Counted from the stretch's first letter, positions 35,683 to 47,829 are shown. The stretch: DNA of 64,000 nt from Candidatus Planktophila sp. (GCA_030681675.1 JAUXRP010000040.1:186001-250000); one strand, 5' to 3'. Notes: generated by a model from the sequence alone, not told the origin. Program-made: numbers and translations.

Positions 35683-35790
35683 ATGAGTATTACCGCATTT
35701 ATCATGATCTTTCTCAAACTCTTAAGTAACCCAGCTCTGGTCGCCGCCTTTGCTAAATTCTTGAATAATGTGCTTAAGTCCATGATGTAG
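35683..35790 (+). CDS. 35-residue cationic amphipathic peptide
   Basis: A short gene with GGGAG 6 nt before its ATG and a strong terminator 11 nt after its stop, so it looks like a dedicated transcription unit. The peptide starts MSITAFIMIFLKLLSNPALV and continues to LKSMM. It has three Lys and no acidic residue. The N-terminal half is hydrophobic; after a Pro at 17 the second half forms an ideal amphipathic helix, with K25, N28, N29, K32 and S33 on one face and L19, V20, F23, F26, L27, V30 and L31 on the other. It resembles small membrane-active peptides, toxins or bacteriocin-like peptides, but no family is recognised and there is no signal peptide. Confidence 0.7.
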   Translation: MSITAFIMIFLKLLSNPALVAAFAKFLNNVLKSMM

Positions 35791-35801
35791 CCGCTGAACC
35801 C

Positions 35802-35833
35802 AAAGCCCCCGAGCTTGATTTCGGGGGCTTTTT
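35802..35833 (+). terminator. Rho-independent terminator of the small peptide gene
   Basis: An 11-bp GC-rich stem (35802-35812 with 35821-35831), loop GCTTGATT and a run of five T (35829-35833). It is the clearest terminator in the window. Confidence 0.93.
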
Positions 35834-35943
35834 CGCGCCGCTTTTGTGGGAATTGGCTTGGAAGTGAGAGGATTGGCCGTAAGCCTCTAGTTGGTTCAAT
35901 GAAGCGCTCCTAGAGTTTTACACTAGAGCCAATAGGAGCAAAA

Positions 35944-36972
35944 ATGCCAATTGCAACCCCAGAAATCTATGTCGAAATGTTGGATCGCGCTAAAAAGGGC
36001 GCTTTTGCATATCCGGCAATCAACGTTTCATCGTCGCAGACAATCACCGCCGCTATCCGTGGTTTTGCCGAAGCTGAATCTGATGGAATTATTCAATTTT
36101 CATGGGGCGGTGCCGAATACGCATCGGGTTCGACTGTAAAAAAAATGGTAGATGGCGCAGTCGCTTTAGCTGAATATGCACATGTCGTTGCTAAAAATTA
36201 CAAGGTCAATATCGGAATTCACACCGATCACTGTCCAGCTGAAAAGCTAGATGGATTTATGCGTCCACTTTTGGAGTTTGGCGCTCAGCGTCTTGCATCA
36301 GGAAAGTCCCCTTTATTTAACTCCCATATGTGGGATGGATCTGCGGTTTCTATGACCGAAAATATGAAAGTTGCAAAGGAGATGTTAGCGATGTCAGTCG
36401 CGGCTCGCACATTGCTCGAGATTGAAATTGGGGTTGTTGGAGGAGAAGAAGATGGAGTTGAAGCAAAGCACGATGCAAAGCTGTACTCAACACCAGATGA
36501 TGCACTGTTGACTATTGAGACACTTGGAAGTCAAGCTCGATACTTAGTGGCGGCCACATTTGGCAATGTCCACGGTGTGTACAAGCCGGGCAATGTCGTT
36601 TTGCAGCCAAAGATATTGGCAACTTTGCAGGAGGCGGTGTCTCAGAAACTCGGCCTTCCTGAGGGAAGTAAGCCAATGGATCTAGTTTTCCACGGCGGTT
36701 CGGGCTCGCTTCTTTCAGAAATCCGTGAATCTTTGGATTACGGTGTTATCAAAATGAATATTGATACAGATACCCAGTACGCCTTCACTCGTCCTGTTGT
36801 AGATCACATGCTGAAGAACTACGAGGGAGTTCTTAAAATCGACGGTGAAGTAGGAAATAAAAAGCTTTATGACCCACGTGCTTGGGGCAAAGCGGCCGAA
36901 GCTGGAATGGCTGCCCGTGTAGTGCGTGGTTGTGAGGATCTTCGTTCAACTGGCACTTCATCACTCAAGTAG
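35944..36972 (+). CDS. fbaA: Class II fructose-bisphosphate aldolase
   Basis: Zinc aldolase of glycolysis and gluconeogenesis. Zinc and catalytic motifs: GIHTDHCPAEK, the EIEIGVVGGEEDGVE region, TFGNVHGVYKPGN, VFHGGSGS and VIKMNIDTDTQYAF. The length of 342 residues is typical of the actinobacterial Fba. AGGAG lies 6 nt before the ATG. It precedes the purine cluster, with 28 nt to purA. Confidence 0.95.
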   Translation: MPIATPEIYVEMLDRAKKGAFAYPAINVSSSQTITAAIRGFAEAESDGIIQFSWGGAEYASGSTVKKMVDGAVALAEYAHVVAKNYKVNIGIHTDHCPAEKLDGFMRPLLEFGAQRLASGKSPLFNSHMWDGSAVSMTENMKVAKEMLAMSVAARTLLEIEIGVVGGEEDGVEAKHDAKLYSTPDDALLTIETLGSQARYLVAATFGNVHGVYKPGNVVLQPKILATLQEAVSQKLGLPEGSKPMDLVFHGGSGSLLSEIRESLDYGVIKMNIDTDTQYAFTRPVVDHMLKNYEGVLKIDGEVGNKKLYDPRAWGKAAEAGMAARVVRGCEDLRSTGTSSLK

Positions 36973-36979
36973 TTTCTAA

Positions 36980-38284
<1,305 letters not shown>

Positions 38285-38286
38285 CG

Positions 38287-39531
38287 ATGAAAATCCTCCT
38301 AGTCGGAAGCGGCGGTCGCGAACACGCACTTGGACTAGGTCTTGACGCAGATCCTGCCTGCACTTCGCTACATGTTGCTCCAGGTAATCCAGGTATATCG
38401 CAGTTTGCTCAGTGTCATCCAATTGATATTTCAAACAATGCGCAAATTGTTGCGCTAGCCCAAGAAATCGCGGCTGATTTAGTTGTCATTGGCCCCGAAC
38501 TTCCTTTGGTTAACGGCTTAGCAGATGATTTACGTCGATTGAAAATCGCAGTATTCGGACCATCTAAAGCCGCGGCACAATTAGAAGGATCAAAGACTTT
38601 TGCCAAAGAAGTAATGTCCGATGCTGGTGTTTTAACTGCACAGAGTTTTACCTGTTCTAATCAAGCTGAATACGAAAAAGCATTAGATACTTTCGGTGCA
38701 CCATATGTTGTTAAAGACGATGGATTAGCCGGTGGAAAGGGAGTTGTAGTCACCCAGAATCGTCAAGAGGCATTGGCCCATGCAATTGCATGTAAACGTG
38801 TCGTTATCGAGGAGTTCTTGGAGGGACCAGAGGTTTCACTCTTTGGAATTAGCGATGGTGTTTCAATATTGCCCATGCAACCGGCACAGGATTTCAAACG
38901 CTCGGGCGATAACGATGTTGGACAAAATACAGGGGGAATGGGTGCTTATTCACCATTGCCATGGGCGCCTTCAGACATAATTGAGGACACATATAAACAA
39001 GTTCTTGCTCCCATGATTGCAGAAATGAATGCCCGGGGGACGCCGTTCGTCGGTTTGCTTTATGCAGGCCTTGCATTAACCGATCGAGGTACTCGAGTTA
39101 TTGAATTTAACGTTCGCTTTGGAGACCCTGAAACTCAAGTATTAATCCCTCTGCTTAAAACACCGCTGGCGATGCTCTTATATAAAGCTGCAACTGTTGG
39201 TCTTGCCGATACCGTTTTAGAGTGGCGTGATGAATCGGCAGTAGCTGTAGTTTTAGCGGCCGAAGGCTATCCAACTGCCCCGCTAAGTGGAGGCAAGATC
39301 TCACCCTTCCCGGCAATAGAAAACGTACAAATATTTCATGCCGGGACTTCCTTTAGTGGAGAAGGTTTAGTCTCATCCGGCGGTCGAGTCCTAACCGTGA
39401 CCGGAGTTGGATCTGATCTTACCGAGGCGAGAGATCGTGCCTATCGAGCAATCAGTCAGATCTCCTTGCCCGGCTCTTTTTATCGAAACGACATAGCCCT
39501 TAATGCCGCAGTGGCAGAGAAGGGCAATTAA
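38287..39531 (+). CDS. purD: Phosphoribosylamine-glycine ligase
   Basis: ATP-grasp enzyme for step 2 of purine synthesis. N-terminal LLVGSGGREHALGLGL, ATP-grasp core VVKDDGLAGGKGVVVT, EEFLEGPEVSLFG and the metal-binding EFNVRFGDPETQ. The length of 414 residues is normal. It lies 2 nt after purA and abuts purB. Confidence 0.97.
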   Translation: MKILLVGSGGREHALGLGLDADPACTSLHVAPGNPGISQFAQCHPIDISNNAQIVALAQEIAADLVVIGPELPLVNGLADDLRRLKIAVFGPSKAAAQLEGSKTFAKEVMSDAGVLTAQSFTCSNQAEYEKALDTFGAPYVVKDDGLAGGKGVVVTQNRQEALAHAIACKRVVIEEFLEGPEVSLFGISDGVSILPMQPAQDFKRSGDNDVGQNTGGMGAYSPLPWAPSDIIEDTYKQVLAPMIAEMNARGTPFVGLLYAGLALTDRGTRVIEFNVRFGDPETQVLIPLLKTPLAMLLYKAATVGLADTVLEWRDESAVAVVLAAEGYPTAPLSGGKISPFPAIENVQIFHAGTSFSGEGLVSSGGRVLTVTGVGSDLTEARDRAYRAISQISLPGSFYRNDIALNAAVAEKGN

Positions 39532-40953
39532 ATGGCCGATAATTCACCCGTGAGCCTCATTGCAGATAGATACGCATCCGCAGCGATGCGAAAGATATTT
39601 GCACCCCAGGAGAAAATTATTCTTGAACGTCGGCTTTGGCTTTCAGTTATGCGAAATCAAGCCGCATTAGGTCACCCGATCGCTGAATCCGTCATTGATG
39701 ATTATAAAAAAGCTATCTTTACCGTAGATCTTGCTTCAATTGATGCTCGTGAAAGAGCAACTCGTCATGACGTTAAAGCCCGCATCGAAGAGTTTAATGC
39801 GCTTGCAGGTCACGAAGCGATTCACGCGGGAATGACGAGCCGTGACTTAACCGAAAACATTGAAGCACTTCAAATCCGAAATGGATTAGAAATAGTCCAT
39901 GGAAAAACGGTGACACTTCTTGCACGTTTAGCAGAGCGAGCAACAGAGTTTGCTGATCAACCTATTGCTGGGCGTTCGCACAATGTTCCGGCACAAGTAA
40001 CCACACTCGGAAAACGCTTTGCAACTGCGGCTGAAGAGCTTTTATTTGCATATGAGCGTTTAACTGCATTGCAGGATCGCTATCCAATGCGCGGCATAAA
40101 AGGTCCAGTTGGTACTGCGCAAGATTCAATTGATTTACTCGGCTCTTTTGAGGCGCATGCAAGCATGGAGGTATCCATTGCAAATGAGTTGGGTTTCAGC
40201 AGGGTTTTGGACTCTGTTGGGCAGATATATCCTCGTTCATTTGATTATGATGTAGTTACGACGCTGGTTCAATTAGCATCTGCACCTTCATCCCTTGCGA
40301 CATCAATTCGTTTAATGGCTGGCGCTGAACTCGTAACCGAGGGTTTCAAAACGGGTCAAGTCGGTAGTAGCGCAATGCCGCACAAAATGAATACACGTTC
40401 TTGCGAACGTGTAAATGGGTTAGCCGTTGTTCTTCGTGGTTATGCATCAATGGTGAGTGAACTTGCAGGTGACCAGTGGAATGAAGGCGATGTTTCGTGC
40501 AGTGTTGTTCGCCGCGTAGCTCTGCCAGATGCCTTTTATGCCATCGACGGCATACTTGAAACAGTGTTGACGGTACTCGATGAGTTTGGAGCATTTCCAG
40601 CGGTAATAGGGGCTGAATTAGAGCGTTATATGCCGTTTTTAGCGACAACAAAGTTTTTAATGGCAGCCGTTAAGGCCGGCATTGGTCGTGAGGTAGCCCA
40701 CGAACTTATAAAGGAACATGCAGTAAAAGCTGCGCTCGGAATGCGCGATGGCAAATCCAATACACTCCTTGACGATTTAGCTAATGATCCAAGTTTTCCG
40801 TTAGATCTCAGCGCACTAAATAAGTTAATAAGTACACCACTTGAATTTACTGGCGATGCGCGCCAACAAGTTGCTCGAGTTGTTAATCGCATTGACGCGA
40901 TTACTTCCGCGCATCCTGCAGCAGTGCAGTACAAGCCCGGCTCAATTCGGTGA
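39532..40953 (+). CDS. purB: Adenylosuccinate lyase
   Basis: Works twice in the pathway: on SAICAR and on adenylosuccinate. The fumarase-family signature GSSAMPHKMN is clear, preceded by HAGMTSRDLTEN and GRSHNVPAQVTTLGKRF. The 473 residues fit the bacterial enzyme of this subtype. It overlaps the purC GTG by 4 nt. Confidence 0.95.
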   Translation: MADNSPVSLIADRYASAAMRKIFAPQEKIILERRLWLSVMRNQAALGHPIAESVIDDYKKAIFTVDLASIDARERATRHDVKARIEEFNALAGHEAIHAGMTSRDLTENIEALQIRNGLEIVHGKTVTLLARLAERATEFADQPIAGRSHNVPAQVTTLGKRFATAAEELLFAYERLTALQDRYPMRGIKGPVGTAQDSIDLLGSFEAHASMEVSIANELGFSRVLDSVGQIYPRSFDYDVVTTLVQLASAPSSLATSIRLMAGAELVTEGFKTGQVGSSAMPHKMNTRSCERVNGLAVVLRGYASMVSELAGDQWNEGDVSCSVVRRVALPDAFYAIDGILETVLTVLDEFGAFPAVIGAELERYMPFLATTKFLMAAVKAGIGREVAHELIKEHAVKAALGMRDGKSNTLLDDLANDPSFPLDLSALNKLISTPLEFTGDARQQVARVVNRIDAITSAHPAAVQYKPGSIR

Positions 40954-41831
40954 GTGGTTTTGGTTTAGCTGGTCCACCGCCAGCACCTTCGATACCTGGG
41001 TGGACTCATCTGCGTACGGGAAAAGTTCGCGACTTGTACACAAATGAGAAAGAAGAGATTCTCTTAGTAGCATCTGATCGAGTATCAGCTTTCGACTGGG
41101 TAATGCCTTCAACGATTCCAGGGAAAGGGGCGGTTCTTACCCAGCTCTCATTATTTTGGTTTGAACTACTTGAAGATATAGTTCCTAATCACATTGTATC
41201 TTTAGATGTTCCAACAATTGTTGAAGATCGCGCGATAATTGTTCAACCACTTGATATGTTTGAAATTGAGTGCGTTGCTCGTGGCTATCTAACTGGAAGT
41301 GGTTGGAGCGAATATCAAAACAACGGTGCTATTTGTGGAAATTCTCTGCCTGAAGGTTTATTAGATGGCTCTAAACTTCCAGCCACAATATTTACTCCTG
41401 CAACTAAAGCCGATGTTGGTGACCATGACATTAACATTGACTTTGAAACTACCGTAAAAAGTATTGGGGCTTCTGAGGCTCAAAAATTGAAACAGCTAAC
41501 GATCGCGCTGTATGACACGGCTGCAGATTTTGCTAGAGAGCGCGGAATTATTCTCGCCGATACCAAATTTGAATTTGGTCGCAACGCTTTAGGAGAGATA
41601 GTTCTAGCCGATGAGGCTTTAACCCCTGATTCATCAAGGTTTTGGGAGCTATCGACCTGGATTCCTGGTGCTTCGCAAGCATCTTTTGATAAACAGTTCT
41701 TGCGTGACTACCTAATTTCACGTGGCTGGGATAGAAATAGCCCACCCCCGCTACTTCCGCAAGAGATCATCGAAAAAACAGCAGCGCGCTATGAAGAGGC
41801 TTTTTACCGGTTAACTGGCAGCAAGTTCTAA
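40950..41831 (+). CDS. purC: SAICAR synthetase
   Basis: Joins aspartate to CAIR. Family motifs: LRTGKVRDLY near residue 25, LVASDRVSAFDWVMPSTIPGKG, CVARGYLTGSGW and ILADTKFEFG. The 293 residues match the longer actinobacterial form. GTG start overlapping purB. Confidence 0.96.
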   Translation: MSGFGLAGPPPAPSIPGWTHLRTGKVRDLYTNEKEEILLVASDRVSAFDWVMPSTIPGKGAVLTQLSLFWFELLEDIVPNHIVSLDVPTIVEDRAIIVQPLDMFEIECVARGYLTGSGWSEYQNNGAICGNSLPEGLLDGSKLPATIFTPATKADVGDHDINIDFETTVKSIGASEAQKLKQLTIALYDTAADFARERGIILADTKFEFGRNALGEIVLADEALTPDSSRFWELSTWIPGASQASFDKQFLRDYLISRGWDRNSPPPLLPQEIIEKTAARYEEAFYRLTGSKF

Positions 41832-41849
41832 CACAGGGAGAAAAATACA

Positions 41850-42095
41850 ATGGCAAAAATCGTGGTTGACGTGATGTTAAAGCCCGAGATTCTTGACCCT
41901 CAAGGAAATGCTGTTGCATCTGCACTACCTCGACTCGGGTTTACTTTTGCCAACTCGGTGCGACAAGGCAAGAGATTTGAAATTGAAATTGATGGCGAGC
42001 CAACTCCTGCTCAAATGGCTGAAGTAGAAAAAGCTGCAGAAGTTTTACTCTCAAATCCAGTAATTGAAACCTATGAAGTGAGAGTCGAGAAGTAA
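41850..42095 (+). CDS. purS: FGAM synthase subunit PurS
   Basis: 81-residue structural subunit that bridges PurQ and PurL in the three-part FGAM synthase. Recognisable by [21 protein letters not shown] and [24 protein letters not shown] precedes the ATG. The last base is shared with the purQ ATG. Confidence 0.95.
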   Translation: MAKIVVDVMLKPEILDPQGNAVASALPRLGFTFANSVRQGKRFEIEIDGEPTPAQMAEVEKAAEVLLSNPVIETYEVRVEK

Positions 42096-42763
42096 TGCGC
42101 ATTGGAGTCATAACTTTTCCCGGAACTCTAGATGATCGCGATGCAGCGCGAGCGGTGAATGTAAGTGGAGCCGAGGCCGTTGCCTTATGGCATGCCGATG
42201 CCGATTTAAGGAAAGTCGATGCCGTGATTTTGCCTGGTGGTTTTTCTTATGGTGATTACCTTCGCTGCGGTGCAATCTCTCGTTTTGCTCCAGTAATGAA
42301 GTTAGTTATCGAAGCTGCAGGTAAAGGTATGCCAGTGCTAGGTATCTGTAATGGTTTCCAAGTTTTGTGTGAATCTCATTTATTGCCAGGTGCGTTGACT
42401 CGAAACTCGGATCTTCATTTCTTGTGCCGAGATCAAGAGATCGAAATTACAAATAACGCAACGGCCTGGACAACATCATTTGCCAAAGGCGAGCGAATTA
42501 CTATTCCCCTTAAAAATGGTGAAGGCTCATTTCAATGTGATGATCAAACTCTCGCCACACTAGAGAGTGAGGATCGAGTAATTGCGCGTTATGTTGGTGT
42601 AAACCCAAATGGTTCTCGAAATTTAATCGCCGGGATTACAAATGAGCGTGGAAATGTAGTTGGCCTAATGCCTCACCCAGAGCACGCAATTGATCCATTA
42701 ACTGGTCCATCAGCTCAAGGCCTAGGCTTTTTTACTTCCATTTTGAAAGCGATGGTTAAGTAA
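42095..42763 (+). CDS. purQ: FGAM synthase subunit PurQ (glutaminase)
   Basis: Class I glutamine amidotransferase delivering ammonia to PurL. Triad: Cys in [14 protein letters not shown], His and Glu in [12 protein letters not shown]-terminal [18 protein letters not shown] is typical. Single-base overlaps with purS and purL. Confidence 0.96.
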   Translation: MRIGVITFPGTLDDRDAARAVNVSGAEAVALWHADADLRKVDAVILPGGFSYGDYLRCGAISRFAPVMKLVIEAAGKGMPVLGICNGFQVLCESHLLPGALTRNSDLHFLCRDQEIEITNNATAWTTSFAKGERITIPLKNGEGSFQCDDQTLATLESEDRVIARYVGVNPNGSRNLIAGITNERGNVVGLMPHPEHAIDPLTGPSAQGLGFFTSILKAMVK

Positions 42764-44994
42764 TGTCCTTGGATACGGTTGCAATTGCACAATCCACACC
42801 TGAGAATAAACAACCTTTTGCTGAGCTTGGACTAAAACCTGATGAGTACGCTCGTATTAAAGAGATTTTAGGTCGCCGCCCAACATCATCGGAGTTAGCG
42901 ATGTATTCAGTGATGTGGTCCGAACACTGTTCGTATAAATCTTCAAAAGTACATTTGAAACAGTTTGGCGATAAAGCTCCTAAATCTGAAGCATTATTAG
43001 TAGGTATCGGTGAAAATGCTGGAGTGGTTGATGTCGGTCAAGGCTATGCCGTTACTTTCAAAATCGAATCACATAACCACCCATCTTTTGTCGAGCCATA
43101 TCAAGGGGCCGCGACTGGAATCGGTGGCATTGTTCGAGATATTTTAACCATGGGTGCAAGGCCCATCGCCGTAATGGATCCACTTCGATTCGGTCCGGCA
43201 GATGCGCCAGATACTCGCCGAGTATTACCAGGAATTGTTGCTGGTGTTGGTGGATATGGAAACTGTTTAGGTCTACCAAATATTGGTGGAGAAATAGTCT
43301 TCGATGAAACATATGCCGGCAATCCTTTAGTAAATGCGCTATGTGTTGGAGTCATGAAACACAGCGATATTAAGTTGGCGAAAGCGGCAGGCGCTGGCAA
43401 TTTAGTCGTGCTCTTCGGTGCCAAAACAGGCGGAGATGGAATTGGTGGAGTTTCTGTTCTTGCCTCTGAAACATTTGGCACCGGAGGATCAACTAAACGT
43501 CCAAGCGTGCAAGTGGGAGATCCTTTTGTAGAAAAGATTTTGATTGAATGCTCACTTGAAATTTTTGCAGAGGATTTAGTTGTTGGAATTCAAGATCTGG
43601 GAGGAGCAGGTTTATCGTGTGCAACAAGCGAACTTGCATCAGGTGGTTCAGGTGGCATGAAAGTAGCGCTGGATAAGGTTCCGCTGCGCGATCCATCACT
43701 TTCTCCTGAAGAGATTTTAATGTCAGAGTCACAGGAGCGTATGTGCGCAATCGTTGAACCTCATAAACTGCAACGTTTTCTCGAAATCTGTAAAAAGTGG
43801 GATGTAACCGTTACAGCGATCGGTGAAGTCACTGACGGCGAGCGTTTAGAGATCACATGGAACGGCGAAGTAATCGTGAATGTTCCTCCACGTACAGTCG
43901 CTCATGAAGGCCCTGTTTACAATCGCCCGCTCGCCCAGCCTGCCTATATCGATGTAGTGAATGGACAGAAAGTAACCCTTCCGATCCTAAATAGCGCTTC
44001 AGATATTAAAGCTGCAGTTCTCAAACTTGCTGGCACACCAAATCTCGCTGATAAATCATGGGTCACTTCGCAGTATGACAAATATGTGCAAGGAAACACG
44101 ATTCAATCGCAACCTGATGATTCGGGAATGGTACGAATTGATGAGAGTACGCATTTAGGTATTGCAATCTCAACCGATGCCAATGCTAACTGGTCATATT
44201 TGAATCCGTATCAAGGAGCTAAATTAGCTTTAGCTGAAGCGGCGCGTAACATTGCAACTGCAGGCGCACGACCACTTGCCGTTACCAATTGCTTGAATTT
44301 TGGTTCACCTGAAGATTCAGGAGTTATGTGGCAGTTCGCTGAAACTGTTCGAGGTTTAGCCGACGGATGTTTAGAAATGGATCTGCCTGTGACCGGAGGC
44401 AATGTATCTTTCTATAATCAAACAGGTGCGGAAGCCATCTTGCCAACCCCAGTTATTGGAGTTCTTGGCGTAATTCAAGATGTTAGAACTCGCACCCCGA
44501 TGAGTTTTAATGTGGCTGGATTAGATCTTTACTTATTGGGTGATACGTATGAAGATTTTGCCGGGAGTGAATGGGCTTTTTTAAATGGTGAACGCATCGG
44601 ACAATCTCCAACAGCTGATTTAGCCCGTGAAATGCAGCTTATAGAGCTACTTCTTGAGGGGCACGCCGAGGGGTTGTTTAGAGCCGCTCATGATTTGAGT
44701 CAGGGTGGATTATCGGCTGGCTTAACAGAAATGGTTTTGCGCAACTTCGTTGGTGCAACAATCACATTGGGTAATGTTGGGATTGAATTACTAAGTGAAT
44801 CACCAGGGCGAGTTGTCGTCGCGATAGATTCCAACACCGCTCTAGCGCTGAATGGATTGGCGGAAAAATATTCGATAACTCTTTCAAAATTAGGTACTAC
44901 CGGTGGTGATTCGCTAATTATCAATGAGTGCATCATCCCTCTTAGTGAACTTCGCACTGCACATACCTCTACTTTTCCAACCTTGTTTGGGTGA
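42763..44994 (+). CDS. purL: FGAM synthase subunit PurL
   Basis: ATP-dependent synthetase subunit of 743 residues, the short bacterial form that needs PurS and PurQ. Motifs: [52 protein letters not shown] and NCLNFGSPE. Overlaps the small SCP-like gene by 4 nt. Confidence 0.97.
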   Translation: MSLDTVAIAQSTPENKQPFAELGLKPDEYARIKEILGRRPTSSELAMYSVMWSEHCSYKSSKVHLKQFGDKAPKSEALLVGIGENAGVVDVGQGYAVTFKIESHNHPSFVEPYQGAATGIGGIVRDILTMGARPIAVMDPLRFGPADAPDTRRVLPGIVAGVGGYGNCLGLPNIGGEIVFDETYAGNPLVNALCVGVMKHSDIKLAKAAGAGNLVVLFGAKTGGDGIGGVSVLASETFGTGGSTKRPSVQVGDPFVEKILIECSLEIFAEDLVVGIQDLGGAGLSCATSELASGGSGGMKVALDKVPLRDPSLSPEEILMSESQERMCAIVEPHKLQRFLEICKKWDVTVTAIGEVTDGERLEITWNGEVIVNVPPRTVAHEGPVYNRPLAQPAYIDVVNGQKVTLPILNSASDIKAAVLKLAGTPNLADKSWVTSQYDKYVQGNTIQSQPDDSGMVRIDESTHLGIAISTDANANWSYLNPYQGAKLALAEAARNIATAGARPLAVTNCLNFGSPEDSGVMWQFAETVRGLADGCLEMDLPVTGGNVSFYNQTGAEAILPTPVIGVLGVIQDVRTRTPMSFNVAGLDLYLLGDTYEDFAGSEWAFLNGERIGQSPTADLAREMQLIELLLEGHAEGLFRAAHDLSQGGLSAGLTEMVLRNFVGATITLGNVGIELLSESPGRVVVAIDSNTALALNGLAEKYSITLSKLGTTGGDSLIINECIIPLSELRTAHTSTFPTLFG

Positions 44995-45296
44995 TGCAGA
45001 TGCGAGATCCTAAAATATTAGACGAGGTAAAGAGCACTTTGGCGCTTCTTGCGGCTAAAGCACCTGGTCGTGCGATTGAAGTTCGAATCCCACCCTATGC
45101 AGCGATTCAATGTGGAGAAGGTCCAACACATACACGCGGTACACCAGCAAATGTCATCGAAATGGCAGCAGCGACGTGGATTGCCTTAGCTTCCGGTGAA
45201 ATCTCGTGGAGCGAGGCTTTAAACAGCGGCGCAGTAACTGCTTCCGGCCTTCGTGCCGATTTAACACCGTACTTACCACTTAAGATGACGACATGA
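44991..45296 (+). CDS. Sterol-carrier-protein-like (SCP_3) small protein
   Basis: 101-residue protein of the bacterial SCP orthologue family, often next to purL or purF in actinobacteria. Motifs [21 protein letters not shown] and [21 protein letters not shown]. The ligand and role are unknown. 4-nt overlaps with purL and purF tie it to purine gene expression. Confidence 0.8.
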   Translation: MMQMRDPKILDEVKSTLALLAAKAPGRAIEVRIPPYAAIQCGEGPTHTRGTPANVIEMAAATWIALASGEISWSEALNSGAVTASGLRADLTPYLPLKMTT

Positions 45297-46765
45297 GCCG
45301 GCGCCCTGATGGGTTACTAAATCACGATATTTTAGATTCAGATAAAGGTCCACAAGATGCCTGTGGTGTATTTGGAGTGTGGGCACCCGGAGAAGAAGTT
45401 GCGAACTTAGCTTTTTACGGTTTATATGCGTTGCAACATCGAGGACAAGAGTCTGCAGGAATTGCAACAAGTGATGGAGAACGAATTCTTGTCTATAAAG
45501 ATATGGGCTTAGTCTCACAGGTTTTTACCGAAAGCGATCTTGCGACATTACCGGGTGATTTAGCAATTGGACACTGTCGTTACAGTACGACCGGATCCAG
45601 TACATGGGTCAATGCTCAACCAACGCTACGCCCAACTAAGTACGGAACACTGGCTTTGGCACACAATGGTAATTTGACTAATACGGGAGAGCTCGCTGAG
45701 TTAGTCCAAAAACTAGAGCCAAGTACAGGCCGCGACCGCGGAGCAACTACAGATACAGAAATAATGACAGCGCTTATTTCACTTCAAAATGAAAAGAATG
45801 TTGAGGCAAGTGCGATTTCTGTTCTACCTCAATTAGAAGGCGCATTCTCAATAGTCTTTATGGATGAGCACACTTTATATGCAGCGCGAGATCGACATGG
45901 TGTGCGCCCGTTAGTTCTTGGCAAACTAGAAACCGGTTGGGTAGTTGCATCAGAGAGCGCTGCACTTGACATTGTCGGTGCCGCCTTTGTCCGTGAAATT
46001 GAACCTGGAGAATTTATTGCAATCGATATAAATGGTGTCCGCTCGCAACGTTGGGCGGTAGCAGAACCTAAAGGTTGCCTCTTCGAATACGTCTACTTAG
46101 CGCGACCAGATACATTGATCGCAGGACAAGGAATTCACGCAACTCGTGTTGCGATTGGAGTGCGTCTGGCTCAAGAGGCACCAGTAGAGGCGGATTTGGT
46201 AATTCCAGTTCCTGAATCTGGCACTCCGGCGGCAATTGGATATGCAAAAGGTTCAGGTATTCCATTTGGAATTGGTCTGGTTAAGAATTCATATGTAGGT
46301 CGCACATTTATTCAACCATCTCAAACTATTCGCCAACTTGGCATTCGTTTGAAACTCAACCCTTTACGCGAAATCATTGAAGGCAAACGTATTGTTGTTG
46401 TTGACGATTCAATCGTGCGTGGAAATACTCAACGCGCGATTGTTCGAATGCTTCGTGAAGCTGGTGCCCGCGAAATTCATGTGCGTATCTCATCGCCGCC
46501 AGTTAAATGGCCATGCTTTTATGGAATCGATTTTGCTACGCGGGCTGAACTCATTGCTAGCGGCTTAGAGATCGAAGAGATTCGACGTTCGATTGGTGCC
46601 GATTCTCTTGGATATGTCTCTCTCGAAGGACTCATTGAGTCGACACAAATTGATGAAAACAAGCTATGTTCTGCCTGCTTTACTGGCACATATCCGATTC
46701 GCATCCCTGCAGATATGTCTGAAGGAAAGATGCGCCTTGAAATTACCGAGGTACATGGTCACTAG
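45293..46765 (+). CDS. purF: Amidophosphoribosyltransferase
   Basis: Commits PRPP to purine synthesis. A 23-residue propeptide precedes the nucleophile C24 (DACGVFGVW), followed by GHCRYSTTGSS, LAHNGNLTN, and the PRPP site IVVVDDSIVRGNTQ. Cys residues for an Fe-S cluster are suggested by KWPCFYG and LCSACFTG, so the oxygen-sensitive Bacillus type is likely. Confidence 0.96.
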   Translation: MSRRPDGLLNHDILDSDKGPQDACGVFGVWAPGEEVANLAFYGLYALQHRGQESAGIATSDGERILVYKDMGLVSQVFTESDLATLPGDLAIGHCRYSTTGSSTWVNAQPTLRPTKYGTLALAHNGNLTNTGELAELVQKLEPSTGRDRGATTDTEIMTALISLQNEKNVEASAISVLPQLEGAFSIVFMDEHTLYAARDRHGVRPLVLGKLETGWVVASESAALDIVGAAFVREIEPGEFIAIDINGVRSQRWAVAEPKGCLFEYVYLARPDTLIAGQGIHATRVAIGVRLAQEAPVEADLVIPVPESGTPAAIGYAKGSGIPFGIGLVKNSYVGRTFIQPSQTIRQLGIRLKLNPLREIIEGKRIVVVDDSIVRGNTQRAIVRMLREAGAREIHVRISSPPVKWPCFYGIDFATRAELIASGLEIEEIRRSIGADSLGYVSLEGLIESTQIDENKLCSACFTGTYPIRIPADMSEGKMRLEITEVHGH

Positions 46766-47824
46766 ATGAGTACATATAAAGATTCCGGTGTAGATATTGA
46801 CGCGGGTGCTCGCGCAGTTGAGCTTATGAAGGCATCGATCGCAAAAGCTTCGCGGCCAGAGGCGATGGGTGGAATTGGCGGATTCGCCGGCCTCTTTGAT
46901 GCAAGTGCGCTCAAGAGCATGAAGAAGCCTTTGCTGGCGACATCAACCGACGGAGTGGGAACTAAAACTGAGATTGCTCGCGCATTGGGTAAGTACGACA
47001 CAATCGGAGAAGATTTAGTTGCCATGGTTGTCGATGATTTAGTTGTGTGTGGTGCAGAGCCTCTATTTATGACCGACTACATTGCTGTCGGCAAAGTTAT
47101 ACCCGAGCGCATTGCAGAAATTGTTGCAGGTATTGCGCGCGGTTGTGGGAAAGCAAATACCGCTCTCATAGGGGGAGAAACTGCTGAACATCCAGGCTTA
47201 CTGGGCGAGGATGAGTTTGATATCGCAGGAGCTGCTACCGGAGTAGTTGATGCAGACAATCAACTTGGTGCACATCTAGTGCAAGCCGGGGATGTACTGA
47301 TTGCAATGCCATCAAGTGGTTTTCACGCAAATGGTTTTTCACTTGTCCGCCAAATTATTAAAACTCAAAAACTGTCATTGGAAGCACATGTAAGTGAGTA
47401 CGGCAAAACTTCAGGAGAAGTATTTTTAACTCCTACTGAAATCTATACTCTCGATTGCTTAGCTCTTATTAAATCCATGTCTGGTTCATTGCGTGGATTC
47501 ACACACATCACCGGAGGTGGAATCGCAGAAAACACCGCACGCGTTATTCCTTCCCACCTCACCGCAATTTATGATCGCTCAACATGGTCCTTGCCGGTTG
47601 AAATGGAGTTCATGGCAAAAATTGGTGGAGTGCCGCAATCCGACATGGAGCGCACATGGAATGCAGGCATCGGCATGGTGGCTATCGTTTCGGCCGATGC
47701 GGCCGATTTAGCCCTAGCCTCGTTGGCTGCGCGAGGGATGAAAGCCTGGGTCGCAGGCCTTGTGGAGCCTTCTGGTAATAATGAAAATCGACGCTCATAC
47801 TTGGTCTCTGACTTTAGGAGATAG
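46766..47824 (+). CDS. purM: AIR synthetase (phosphoribosylformylglycinamidine cyclo-ligase)
   Basis: Closes the imidazole ring. Motifs: YKDSGVDIDAGARAVE, LATSTDGVGTKTEIA, VVDDLVVCGAEPLFMTDY, GGETAEHPGLLGEDEFDIAG and HITGGGIAENTARV. The length of 352 residues is normal. It starts one base after the purF stop. Last pur gene in the cluster. Confidence 0.97.
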   Translation: MSTYKDSGVDIDAGARAVELMKASIAKASRPEAMGGIGGFAGLFDASALKSMKKPLLATSTDGVGTKTEIARALGKYDTIGEDLVAMVVDDLVVCGAEPLFMTDYIAVGKVIPERIAEIVAGIARGCGKANTALIGGETAEHPGLLGEDEFDIAGAATGVVDADNQLGAHLVQAGDVLIAMPSSGFHANGFSLVRQIIKTQKLSLEAHVSEYGKTSGEVFLTPTEIYTLDCLALIKSMSGSLRGFTHITGGGIAENTARVIPSHLTAIYDRSTWSLPVEMEFMAKIGGVPQSDMERTWNAGIGMVAIVSADAADLALASLAARGMKAWVAGLVEPSGNNENRRSYLVSDFRR

Positions 47825-47829
47825 GTCGT

